Origin: Gemmatimonadota bacterium
GTDB taxonomy: Bacteria; Gemmatimonadota; Gemmatimonadetes; Gemmatimonadales; GWC2-71-9
Direction: 5' to 3'
Length of the DNA stretch: 14,327 nt
NCBI GenBank assembly: GCA_003220905.1
Contig: QHTS01000037.1
Location: 1-14,327, forward strand
Below the pieces are notes generated by a model, which was not told the DNA's origin, searched no databases, and saw only the letters and a list, made by a program, of their open reading frames with translations. The number at the start of each line of letters is the position of its first letter. Within the stretch, counting starts at the first letter, position 1. Positions 6,273 through 13,417 of the stretch are shown in pieces. A program made the translations under genes and the position numbers.

Positions 6273-7535
6273 TCAGCGCGACAGCCGCAGCAGCCCGTAG
6301 TCCTTCTTGCCCTTGCGCAACAGCAGGTTGCCGCCCGCGATCCAGTCCGCCGGCCCGATGGTCCGCGCCACATCCTTCACCCGCTCCTGGTTCAGGTAGA
6401 TCCCGCCCTGCTCGATCTGCCGACGCGCCTCGCTTTTTGACTTCGCCAGGCCCGCCCGGACGACGGCATCGACGAGGGTCAGACCGTCGCGACTCTCGAG
6501 CGCGACGGTGGGGATCTCCTGCGCGAGCGCGTCGAACGCGCTGGGCGCGACGTCGCGTGGGCTGAATTCGTCGAACAGGATGGCGCTCGCGGCGACGGCG
6601 CTCTGGCAAGCCTCCTTGCCGTGGACGAGTTGGGTCACCTCGATCGCCAGCTTCGTTTGCGCCTCGCGGCGGCTCGGGTCCTTGTGATGCGACTTGAGCA
6701 GGGCCTTGATCTCATCCTGCGACAGCAGCGTGAACAGCTTGAGGTAGCGCTCCGCGTCGCGGTCGTCGGTATTCATCCAGAACTGGTACAGCTTGTACGG
6801 TGAGGTGAGGCTGGGATCGAGCCAGACCGACCCGGCTTCCGTCTTTCCGAACTTCGCGCCCGACGCCGTCGTGAAGAGCGGTCCGACGAGCCCGTGCGCT
6901 TCGCCGCCTTCCACGCGGCGGATCAGATCGATTCCCGCCGTGATATTGCCCCACTGATCGCTGCCACCCACCTGGATCGTGCACTGCTCCTTCCGATACA
7001 GGTGCAGGAAGTCGTAGGCCTGGAGCAACATGTAACTGAATTCGGTGTAGGAGATTCCGGCATCGAGTCGAGCCTTCACGGACTCCTTCTGCATCATCAC
7101 ATTGACGCTGAAGTGCTTGCCGACATCGCGCAGAAAGGTCACGAGCCGCTGGTCCACGAGCCAGTCGGCGTTGTTCAAGACGAGGGCGCGCGTCTCCTTC
7201 GCGTCGAAGTCGAACAGCCGCACCAGCTGGTCGCGCTGGCGGCGCACGTTCTCCCGGATCTGCTCCTCGGAAAGGAGAGGTCGCTCGTTCTGCTTACCGC
7301 TGGGATCGCCAATCAGGCCGGTGCCGCCGCCCATCAGCACAATCGGCCTGTGGCCAGCGAGCTGAAACTGCCGCAGCAGCATCAGCGGCATCAGGTTCCC
7401 GACCTGGAAGCTGGGCGCAGTGGGGTCGAAGCCGCAGTACAGCGTGCGGCGACCCGTGGCGAGGTGCGCCGCGAGGTCCCGCGTGGCGTGGTGCACGAAG
7501 CCCCGCCAGTCGAGTTCGGCCAAGAGGTCGGACAT
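6273..7535 (-). CDS. tyrS: Tyrosyl-tRNA synthetase (TyrRS)
   Basis: This 420-residue class I synthetase activates tyrosine with ATP and charges tRNA-Tyr. It shows the tyrosine/ATP pocket start YCGFDPTAPS (33-42), GGGTGLIGDPSGK (69-81), the QVQ-equivalent region IQVGGSDQWGN (187-197), and the second signature KFGKT (228-232). A C-terminal S4 RNA-binding domain has AKSKSEARRQIEQGGIYLN. The first signature, normally HIGH or HVGN, reads QVGN here (Q44-N47); the His to Gln change is clear in the nucleotide sequence. ATG 7535 is preferred: MSDLLAELDWRGF matches the family N-terminus, while the frame extends to a GTG at 7589 with 18 atypical residues. A sigma70-like promoter lies just upstream. It is probably the essential housekeeping copy. 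Confidence 0.95.
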   Translation of the reverse strand: MSDLLAELDWRGFVHHATRDLAAHLATGRRTLYCGFDPTAPSFQVGNLMPLMLLRQFQLAGHRPIVLMGGGTGLIGDPSGKQNERPLLSEEQIRENVRRQRDQLVRLFDFDAKETRALVLNNADWLVDQRLVTFLRDVGKHFSVNVMMQKESVKARLDAGISYTEFSYMLLQAYDFLHLYRKEQCTIQVGGSDQWGNITAGIDLIRRVEGGEAHGLVGPLFTTASGAKFGKTEAGSVWLDPSLTSPYKLYQFWMNTDDRDAERYLKLFTLLSQDEIKALLKSHHKDPSRREAQTKLAIEVTQLVHGKEACQSAVAASAILFDEFSPRDVAPSAFDALAQEIPTVALESRDGLTLVDAVVRAGLAKSKSEARRQIEQGGIYLNQERVKDVARTIGPADWIAGGNLLLRKGKKDYGLLRLSR

Positions 7536-7543
7536 GGCGCGGA

Positions 7544-7572
7544 ATCGTATGGGAACCCTCCACCGCTGGCAA
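7544..7572 (-). promoter_or_regulatory. Possible sigma70-type promoter for tyrS
   Basis: On the minus strand, TTGCCA (7572-7567) is followed after 17 bases by TACGAT (7549-7544), giving five of six and four of six matches to the -35 and -10 consensus. The -10 box ends eight bases before the preferred tyrS ATG at 7535, so the transcript would start almost at the start codon. This agrees with the absence of a Shine-Dalgarno sequence. It lies in the 68-base divergent spacer between tyrS and the PBP1A gene. Chance matches are possible. Confidence 0.3.
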
Positions 7573-7603
7573 GCGCCGAGCGGCCTCACTAGGTTGTAAC
7601 GCG

Positions 7604-9313
7604 ATGGCGTCCATTCCAGCGCCCCCCCCCGTTACCCTTCCCGGGCCTCTCTCGTGGTGGCAGAAGCCCAAGGTCCGCCGCCGCGTGATCGCGATCGCGG
7701 TGCTCCTCGGCGCCTACCTGCTGGGCCTCTCCTACGGTGCGTGGACTCGGGTGTGTGCAGGCGAGCACTGCCCGAGCATCTCGCGGCTGTATCCCCAGGG
7801 GGCCGGCGGGAAGGTCCAGGTCCAAACGTCGAAGATGTACGCGGCAGACGGGCGCCTCATCAGCGAGCTCGGCGCCGAGCGGCGCACCGTGCTGCCGCTC
7901 ACCGAGATCCCCCTGCCGGTGCGTCAGGCGTTCATCGCCACGGAGGACAAGCGCTTTTACGACCACCACGGGATCGACTACTGGCGCATCCTGGGCGCCA
8001 TCAAGAACGATCTCGTGACGATGAGCTTCGCGCAGGGGTTTTCGACCATCACGATGCAGCTGGCGCGCAACATCTTCCCGGAGGAGATCAGCCGCGAGAA
8101 GACACTCACCCGCAAGCTCAAGGAGGCGCGGGTGGCGGTGGAGATCGAAGGCAACTTCCCCAAGGACACGATCCTCCAGCTCTACCTGAACCAGATCAAC
8201 CTCGGGGCGGGGGCCCACGGCGTGGAGGCGGCGGCGCAGATCTACTTTGGCAAGCACGCGCAACAGCTCAACGTCGCGGAAGCGGCCACCCTCGCGGCGC
8301 TCCCCAAGCTGCCGGCGTTCTACAATCCGCGGACCCACCCGGAGCGCGCCGTGCGCCGGCGCAACGTGGTGCTGGGGCTGATGCGCGACCAGGGGTTCCT
8401 GACGTCGGAGGAGGCCGAGCTGTGGCAGGCGTACCCCCTCGTGCTCACCGGGAACCGCACCAATTACGGCGACGTCGCCCCCTACTTCGTCGAGTGGCTG
8501 CGCGTGCAGCTCGACGCGCGCTTCGGGCGGGACTTGTACGAGGGCGGCCTGCGCATCTACACGACCCTCGACCTCGACATGCAGGAGGCGGCGGAGCGCG
8601 CGCTGCAGTCCCAGCTCGACGCCATCGAGGCCGGCGTGTACTCGAACGGCAAGTTCCCGGGCAAGACGACCTACCGCGAATACCTCGAGTCGTCCAAAGT
8701 GGGAGGCGAGGACCACGGCCAGTTCACCAGCTATCTCCAGGGCGCGCTGGTGTCGCTCGAGGCCAACACCGGGTACATCCGCGCCATGATCGGCGGGCGC
8801 GACTTCGACGACTCGAAATACAACCGTGCCACCCAGGCGATGCGCCAGCCCGGCTCGACCTTCAAGCCGTTCGTGTACTCGGCGGCCGTGCGGGCGGGCC
8901 ATCCGGTGACCGAGATCGTCGACGACTCGCCGCTCAACCCGCCCGTGATCCAGCTCGACTCGACGCTGTGGCAGCCCAAGGATGACGACGATACGACGCT
9001 CGGTCTGATCCCCATGCGCGAGGGGCTGTACCTGTCACGCAACCTCGCGACGATCAAGCTCGGCATGGCGCTGGGCGAGCAGACGGTGATCGGCGAAGCG
9101 CGCCGCTACGGGATTACGTCGGCGCTCCCGCCCTATCCGTCGATCCATATCGGCGCACGCAGCGTACGCCCGATGGAGATCATCGCGGGACGCGCGCCGA
9201 GCCGGTCGGCATTCTGCGCGTGGAAGATCGGCAGGGCAACATCTTGTGGCAGCCCGCGATTCGCCGCGAGCCGGTCATGGATCCGGAGCATACCTGGCTC
9301 ATGGTGGATATGA
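7604..9313 (+). CDS. Class A penicillin-binding protein 1A, 5' part of a frameshifted gene
   Basis: Class A PBPs polymerise and crosslink peptidoglycan at the outer face of the cytoplasmic membrane. This part holds a short Pro-rich cytoplasmic tail, one TM segment (about 28-44), and the GT51 glycosyltransferase domain (about 95-270) with catalytic E114 in ATEDKRFYDHHG and STITMQLARN. It also holds the first two transpeptidase motifs, STFK (S418, K421) and SRN (S478-N480). Family similarity holds through RPMEIIA (about residue 529) and then stops: the remaining 40 or so residues are out-of-frame translation to a stop at 9311-9313. The true continuation is in another frame from 9187. The product would lack the KTG box and should be inactive as a transpeptidase, though the glycosyltransferase domain is intact. 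ATG 7604 has no strong ribosome site. A run of nine C (7622-7630) lies within the first ten codons. Confidence 0.85.
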   Translation: MASIPAPPPVTLPGPLSWWQKPKVRRRVIAIAVLLGAYLLGLSYGAWTRVCAGEHCPSISRLYPQGAGGKVQVQTSKMYAADGRLISELGAERRTVLPLTEIPLPVRQAFIATEDKRFYDHHGIDYWRILGAIKNDLVTMSFAQGFSTITMQLARNIFPEEISREKTLTRKLKEARVAVEIEGNFPKDTILQLYLNQINLGAGAHGVEAAAQIYFGKHAQQLNVAEAATLAALPKLPAFYNPRTHPERAVRRRNVVLGLMRDQGFLTSEEAELWQAYPLVLTGNRTNYGDVAPYFVEWLRVQLDARFGRDLYEGGLRIYTTLDLDMQEAAERALQSQLDAIEAGVYSNGKFPGKTTYREYLESSKVGGEDHGQFTSYLQGALVSLEANTGYIRAMIGGRDFDDSKYNRATQAMRQPGSTFKPFVYSAAVRAGHPVTEIVDDSPLNPPVIQLDSTLWQPKDDDDTTLGLIPMREGLYLSRNLATIKLGMALGEQTVIGEARRYGITSALPPYPSIHIGARSVRPMEIIAGRAPSRSAFCAWKIGRATSCGSPRFAASRSWIRSIPGSWWI

Positions 9314-9753
9314 TGAAGGACGTGATCCAGCGCGGTACGGCGTTCACGGCCGTCTGGAAAGCCGGGTTCACGCTGCCCGCGGCCGGCAAGACGGGCACCA
9401 CCGACGACTACACCGACGCCTGGTTCATCGGCTATACGCCTGAGCTCGTCACCGGCGTTTGGGTGGGCTACGATATTCCGCAGCGCATCCTCGAGCACAA
9501 CGCGGGCGGAGGAAAGATCGTCGCGCCCGCGTGGACCGCGTTCATGCGCGACGTCTACGACCGCCGGCCCAGGCCGCCCGACTGGGTGCGACCCGACTCG
9601 CTCATCACGCGCGAGGTGGACTGGTCGAACGGTTATCTCGCCACACCGTTCTGTCCCCAGGAAGTGCGGCACTGGGACTGGTTCTATCCCGGCACCGAGC
9701 CGTCTCAGGCCTGTCCGGTACACGCGCCGTTCGGCATCGGCGTCTCGCCGTAA
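9220..9753 (+). CDS. Penicillin-binding protein 1A, 3' fragment (separated by deletion and frameshift)
   Basis: This frame carries the C-terminal third of the transpeptidase domain missing from the preceding ORF. Recognisable PBP1A sequence begins at 9187 (GTRAEPVGILRVEDRQG), and GTG 9220 is merely the first possible start. It contains the third penicillin-binding motif GKTGTTDDYTDAWFIGYTPE (Lys codon 9388-9390), VTGVWVGYD, and a Cys-containing tail (ATPFCPQEV, GTEPSQACPVH). With the 5' part and about eight restored residues the protein would be near 724 residues, normal for PBP1A. On its own the fragment lacks the nucleophile serine, the membrane anchor and a plausible ribosome site, so it is best read as a pseudogene remnant or the result of an assembly or sequencing error. 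Confidence 0.8.
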   Translation: MEDRQGNILWQPAIRREPVMDPEHTWLMVDMMKDVIQRGTAFTAVWKAGFTLPAAGKTGTTDDYTDAWFIGYTPELVTGVWVGYDIPQRILEHNAGGGKIVAPAWTAFMRDVYDRRPRPPDWVRPDSLITREVDWSNGYLATPFCPQEVRHWDWFYPGTEPSQACPVHAPFGIGVSP

Positions 9754-9761
9754 CGGCGAGG

Positions 9762-10949
9762 GTGCTCCGCCTCCGCGCCCGCTCCGTGCACCCCGTGACG
9801 GCGCCGCCCATCGCAGACGGGGCCGTTCTCGTTGACGACCGTGGGAAGCTCGCGGCGGTGGGCCCCGCCGCGACGGTGCCCGCACCCGTCGGAGCGCGGC
9901 AGCTTGAGTTCCCCGACGGCGCCATTGTCCCGGGACTCGTCAACTGTCATACCCACCTCGAGCTCACCCATCTCGCCGGGCGGAACGCCGGGCGCGGGTT
10001 CCCCCGGTGGATTCGCACCATCCGCGCGCTCAAGGACGCCACGACGCCGGAGGAGTTCTCCCGCTCGGCGGAGCAGGGCGTGCGCGACGGTTGGGCCCGA
10101 GGCATCACGTGCATCGCGGACACGGGTTCGAGCGGCGCCGTGCTGCCCGCCCTGTCCCGGCTGGGGGGCCGAGGCATCGCGTATCACGAGGTGTTCGGAC
10201 CGGACCCCCACCAGGCCGACGCGAGCCTCGCGCAGCTCGAGGAGGCGCTATCGCAGCTCGAGCCGTTCGTCACGTCGCTGGCGGCGCTGGGGATTTCGCC
10301 ACACGCGCCCTACACGGTGAGCGCGCCGTTGTACCGTGCGGTGGCCGCCCTCGCGCGGCGCGACCACTTCCCCATCGCCGTGCATATCGCCGAATCGTAC
10401 GAAGAAACGCTGCTCGTGCGCGACGGCCTCGGTCCGTTCGCGGAGGCTTTGTGGGACCGGGGCATCGCGGTCGCACGGCAGGACTGCTCGCCCGTACAAT
10501 ATCTCGAGCGGCTCGGTGTGCTCTCGCCGGAGACGCTCTGCATCCACTGCGTCCAGGTGGATGCGCAGGACGTGAAGGCCCTGCGGCACGCCGGCGCCGC
10601 GATCGCCCACTGCCCGCGCTCGAACAGCGCTCACGGCCATGGCGCGGCCCCGCTTCCGGCCGTGCGCGCCGCGGGTCTCCGGGTCGGCGTCGGCACCGAC
10701 TCCGTGGTGAGCGTGGGCGACCTCGATCTCATCGCCGAAACCCGGGCGGCCGGCCTCAGCGGGGAAGACGCGTTGAGCGTGCTCACCCTCGAAGGCGCCA
10801 CCGCGTTGGGTCTTGAGAACGAGATCGGCTCCCTACAGGTCGGCAAGCAGGCGGATCTGGCGGTCTTTCCCTTCACCGTCGCCTATCGGCCCCTCCCGTC
10901 CGCTCGCGCCCTCCTCACCGTCGTCGCCGGACGCGTAGTTCACGGCTAG
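9762..10949 (+). CDS. ATZ/TRZ-type amidohydrolase (aminofutalosine- or adenosine-type deaminase-like)
   Basis: The 395-residue metal-dependent amidohydrolase hydrolyses C-N or C-Cl bonds, typically deaminating purine or pterin-like rings. It has the small beta-domain ends, then the TIM-barrel metal residues: HTH (H63, H65) in VPGLVNCHTHLELTHLAG, H208 in VHIAES, H262 in CIHCVQ and D313 in GVGTDSVVS. The HCPRSNSAHGHG stretch is the signature of the S-adenosylhomocysteine / 5'-methylthioadenosine / aminofutalosine deaminase branch. An aminofutalosine deaminase role in menaquinone synthesis is possible but unproven. GTG 9762 is the first start after the PBP1A stop (8 bases) and gives a normal N-terminus (MLRLRARSVHPV). 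Longer in-frame sequence upstream is a PBP1A shadow. Tight spacing to the PBP1A fragment and to argR suggests one transcript. Confidence 0.85.
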   Translation: MLRLRARSVHPVTAPPIADGAVLVDDRGKLAAVGPAATVPAPVGARQLEFPDGAIVPGLVNCHTHLELTHLAGRNAGRGFPRWIRTIRALKDATTPEEFSRSAEQGVRDGWARGITCIADTGSSGAVLPALSRLGGRGIAYHEVFGPDPHQADASLAQLEEALSQLEPFVTSLAALGISPHAPYTVSAPLYRAVAALARRDHFPIAVHIAESYEETLLVRDGLGPFAEALWDRGIAVARQDCSPVQYLERLGVLSPETLCIHCVQVDAQDVKALRHAGAAIAHCPRSNSAHGHGAAPLPAVRAAGLRVGVGTDSVVSVGDLDLIAETRAAGLSGEDALSVLTLEGATALGLENEIGSLQVGKQADLAVFPFTVAYRPLPSARALLTVVAGRVVHG

Positions 10950-10960
10950 ATTCTGGCCCC

Positions 10961-11419
10961 ATGAAAACCCAACGCCATGCGGCCATCCTGAAGATCGTCA
11001 GCTCGGAGACGGTCGCGAGTCAGGAGCAGCTGCGTGAGCTGCTCAAGGGCGAGGGGTTCGATGTCACTCAGGCGACGCTGTCCCGCGACATCCGTGAGCT
11101 GGGCCTCGCCAAAGTGGCGGCGCCGGACGGCGGGTCGCACTACGCGCCGCCGCCCGAGGCGGGGGCGGCCATCCGGCCGCATCTCGGGCAGCTCCTCCCT
11201 GCGGTGTTGGTCTCGGTCGATGGCGTCGGTCCGTTGCTCGTGGTGAAGACGCCCGCCGGTGGCGCACAGGCACTCGGGCTGGCCCTCGATGCCGCCGGCT
11301 GGACTGAGATCATCGGGACGATTGCGGGCGACGACGCCGTCCTCGTCATTACCAAGAGCGAGCGCGCTCGTCGCGCCGTGCAGACGCGTATCAAGGAGCT
11401 GGCTGGCATTCCCCATTAG
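10961..11419 (+). CDS. argR: Arginine repressor ArgR
   Basis: The 152-residue protein is a full-length ArgR/AhrC, an arginine-responsive hexameric regulator of arginine synthesis and catabolism. The N-terminal winged helix has TQATLSRDIRELGLAKV (36-52) with the DNA-contacting Ser-Arg pair (41-42). The C-terminal oligomerisation and arginine-binding domain has VVKTPAGGAQALGLALD (94-110) and GTIAGDD (119-125), whose Asp pair binds arginine. ATG 10961 starts a typical N-terminus (MKTQRHAAILKIV). It follows the amidohydrolase by 11 bases without a clear Shine-Dalgarno sequence. No arginine biosynthesis gene is in the window, and no obvious AT-rich ARG box was seen beside it, so its targets lie elsewhere. 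Confidence 0.95.
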   Translation: MKTQRHAAILKIVSSETVASQEQLRELLKGEGFDVTQATLSRDIRELGLAKVAAPDGGSHYAPPPEAGAAIRPHLGQLLPAVLVSVDGVGPLLVVKTPAGGAQALGLALDAAGWTEIIGTIAGDDAVLVITKSERARRAVQTRIKELAGIPH

Positions 11420-11431
11420 AGAGGAGGCAGC

Positions 11432-12172
11432 GTGAAACCCGTGACCACCATTCAGCTACTGGCGGTGTGCGCAGCGGCGGCCTTGATGACGGCCCCGCGC
11501 CCGAGCGTCGCCCAACAGGCCGGTATGGCGAGCGGCCCCGCGCCGCTCAACACGCTGACCGCCGCCGAGCGCTCCGCCGGCTGGCGGTTGTTGTTCGACG
11601 GCAAGACCACCGCCGGCTGGCGCGGCTTCAAGCAGGACTCGGCGCCGCCCGGCTGGCAAGTCGTGGACGGCGCGCTGACGCGGGTCGCCTCCGGGGGCGA
11701 CCTCGTCTCGCGGGCCAAGTTTCGGAATTTCGAGCTGACGCTCGAGTGGAACATCGCCCTCGGAGGGAACAGCGGGATCTTCTACCGGGGAAGCGAAGAC
11801 GACGACGCGATCTACTGGAACGCGCCCGAGATGCAGGTGCTGGATGACGCGGGGCACGTGGACGGCAAGTCGCGTCTCACGTCGGCGGGCGCCGCGTACG
11901 ACCTGTACCCGTCGCCGGCCGGAGTCGTGAAGCCGGCGGGCGAGTGGAACCAGGTACGCATCGTCGTCAAGGGGAAACACGTCGAGCACTGGCTGAACGG
12001 CGTGAAGGTCGTTGAGTACGAGCTGGGAAGCCCCGACTGGAACGCCAAGGTCAAGGCGAGCAAGTTCGCCGGTCACCCCCACTTCGGGCGCAACCCCACC
12101 GGCTACATCGGTCTCCAGGACCACGGCGACCGGGTGACCTACCGCAACATCAAGATCCGGGTGCTGCCGTGA
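11432..12172 (+). CDS. Secreted DUF1080 protein (3-keto-disaccharide hydrolase-like)
   Basis: The 246-residue product has a Sec signal peptide: basic start, hydrophobic core LLAVCAAAALMTA (9-21) and a likely cleavage after PSVA (about 27). The mature part is one DUF1080 domain, a concanavalin-like beta sandwich: WRLLFDGKTTAGWRGF (51-66), GGNSGIFYRG (111-120), PEMQVLDD (132-139), HWLNGVKVVEY (186-196) and GYIGLQDHGDRVTYRNIKIR (224-243). Characterised members hydrolyse 3-keto-glycosides such as 3-ketotrehalose. The start GTG 11432 is supported by GAGGAGG at 11421-11427, four bases upstream, between the argR stop and this gene. Its stop overlaps the permease start (GTGA). The neighbours support a role in keto-sugar cleavage in the periplasm; the natural substrate is unknown. 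Confidence 0.88.
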   Translation: MKPVTTIQLLAVCAAAALMTAPRPSVAQQAGMASGPAPLNTLTAAERSAGWRLLFDGKTTAGWRGFKQDSAPPGWQVVDGALTRVASGGDLVSRAKFRNFELTLEWNIALGGNSGIFYRGSEDDDAIYWNAPEMQVLDDAGHVDGKSRLTSAGAAYDLYPSPAGVVKPAGEWNQVRIVVKGKHVEHWLNGVKVVEYELGSPDWNAKVKASKFAGHPHFGRNPTGYIGLQDHGDRVTYRNIKIRVLP

Positions 12173-13404
12173 GCGTGCGTGCCAGGCTGTCGGCGATGAT
12201 GTTCCTCCAGTTCTTCATCTGGGGCGCCTGGTACACGACGATCGCGGTGTACATGAACCACCACGGGATGGAGACGCTGACGCACTGGCCCTACACGGTG
12301 AACCCGATCGCGGCCATCGTCGCGCCGTTCTTCCTGGGGCTCGTCGCCGATCGCTACTTCGCCACCGAGAAAGTGCTGGGCATGCTCCACCTGCTGGGCG
12401 GTGTGGTGATGTTCACGGTGCCCCGGGCCACGGGCGCGCCCGCGGTGTTCATCCTCCTCCTGTTGCTCTACAACCTGTGCTACATGCCGACCCTCGGCCT
12501 CGCGAACAGTCTCGCGTTCCACCACATCCAATCGCAGGAGAAACAGTTTCCTCTGATCCGCGTGTTCGGCACCATCGGCTGGATCGTCGCCGGGCTGTTC
12601 ATCAGCCTCGTCTTGGGCGGCCTGATGGCGGCCGTCCCGGAACAGACGGCGCTGCCGCTCTACACCGCGGCCGGGGCCAGTGTGCTGCTCGGCCTCTACA
12701 GCTTCACGCTGCCGCATACGCCACCGCCGGGCGCGGGACAACGCGTCTCCCTGCGCAGTATCGTCGGCCTCGACGCGCTGGCGCAGCTCGGCGACCGCGC
12801 CTTCTACGTCTTCATCGCCGCCTCGCTGTTACTGTGCATCCCGCTGGCCGCCTACTACAACTTCACCCAGATCTTCCTGGGCGAAGCCGGCGTCAAGAAG
12901 ATCGCGGCGACGCAGTCGCTGGGACAGATGTCCGAGGTCGTCTTCATGCTGCTCATGCCGCTCTTCTTCGCGCGACTGGGCGTGAAGCGGATGCTGATGG
13001 CCGGCATGGCTGCCTGGGTCCTGCGCTACGCGCTGTTTGCGATCGCGGCGCCCAACGCGGTCTTCTGGCTCATCATCATCGGGATCCTGCTCCACGGGGT
13101 CTGCTACGACTTCTTCTTCGTGACCGGCCAGATCTACGTGGACAAGAAATCGACACCCGCGGTGCGCGGCCAGGCGCAGGGATTCCTCGTGCTCGTGACC
13201 TACGGCATCGGTATGCTCATCGGCGCACAGGTGGCCGGCAACGTGTACAACCGGCTGCTCGGCGGCGCCGCCGGCCTGACCCTCGAGCGTTGGCCCAGCT
13301 TCTGGGTGCTGCCCGCCGGGTTCGCCGCGGTCGTCCTGCTCCTATTCGCAGCGCTGTTTCGCCCCGGTGGCGCGCGCGCGCCCGAACTGGTGGCGGCCGA
13401 TTGA
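12169..13404 (+). CDS. MFS permease, nucleoside:H+ symporter (NupG/XapB-like) family
   Basis: The 411-residue inner-membrane protein has about 12 hydrophobic segments in two halves. Family marks are the first segment FLQFFIWGAWYTTIAVYM (12-29), LGLVADRYFATEKVLG between TM2 and TM3, LIRVFGTIGWIVAG in the middle of the N-half, and HGVCYDFFFVTGQIYVD in the C-half. The founding members import nucleosides, but relatives in sugar-degrading bacteria sit in DUF1080 and Gfo/Idh/MocA clusters, so a sugar or keto-sugar substrate is at least as likely here. GTG 12169 overlaps the DUF1080 stop (GTGA), implying coupled translation; ATG 12196 (M10) is a less likely alternative. The C-terminal tail is short and cytoplasmic-looking. 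Confidence 0.87.
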   Translation: MSVRARLSAMMFLQFFIWGAWYTTIAVYMNHHGMETLTHWPYTVNPIAAIVAPFFLGLVADRYFATEKVLGMLHLLGGVVMFTVPRATGAPAVFILLLLLYNLCYMPTLGLANSLAFHHIQSQEKQFPLIRVFGTIGWIVAGLFISLVLGGLMAAVPEQTALPLYTAAGASVLLGLYSFTLPHTPPPGAGQRVSLRSIVGLDALAQLGDRAFYVFIAASLLLCIPLAAYYNFTQIFLGEAGVKKIAATQSLGQMSEVVFMLLMPLFFARLGVKRMLMAGMAAWVLRYALFAIAAPNAVFWLIIIGILLHGVCYDFFFVTGQIYVDKKSTPAVRGQAQGFLVLVTYGIGMLIGAQVAGNVYNRLLGGAAGLTLERWPSFWVLPAGFAAVVLLLFAALFRPGGARAPELVAAD

Positions 13405-13417
13405 GGAGCGTCACATC

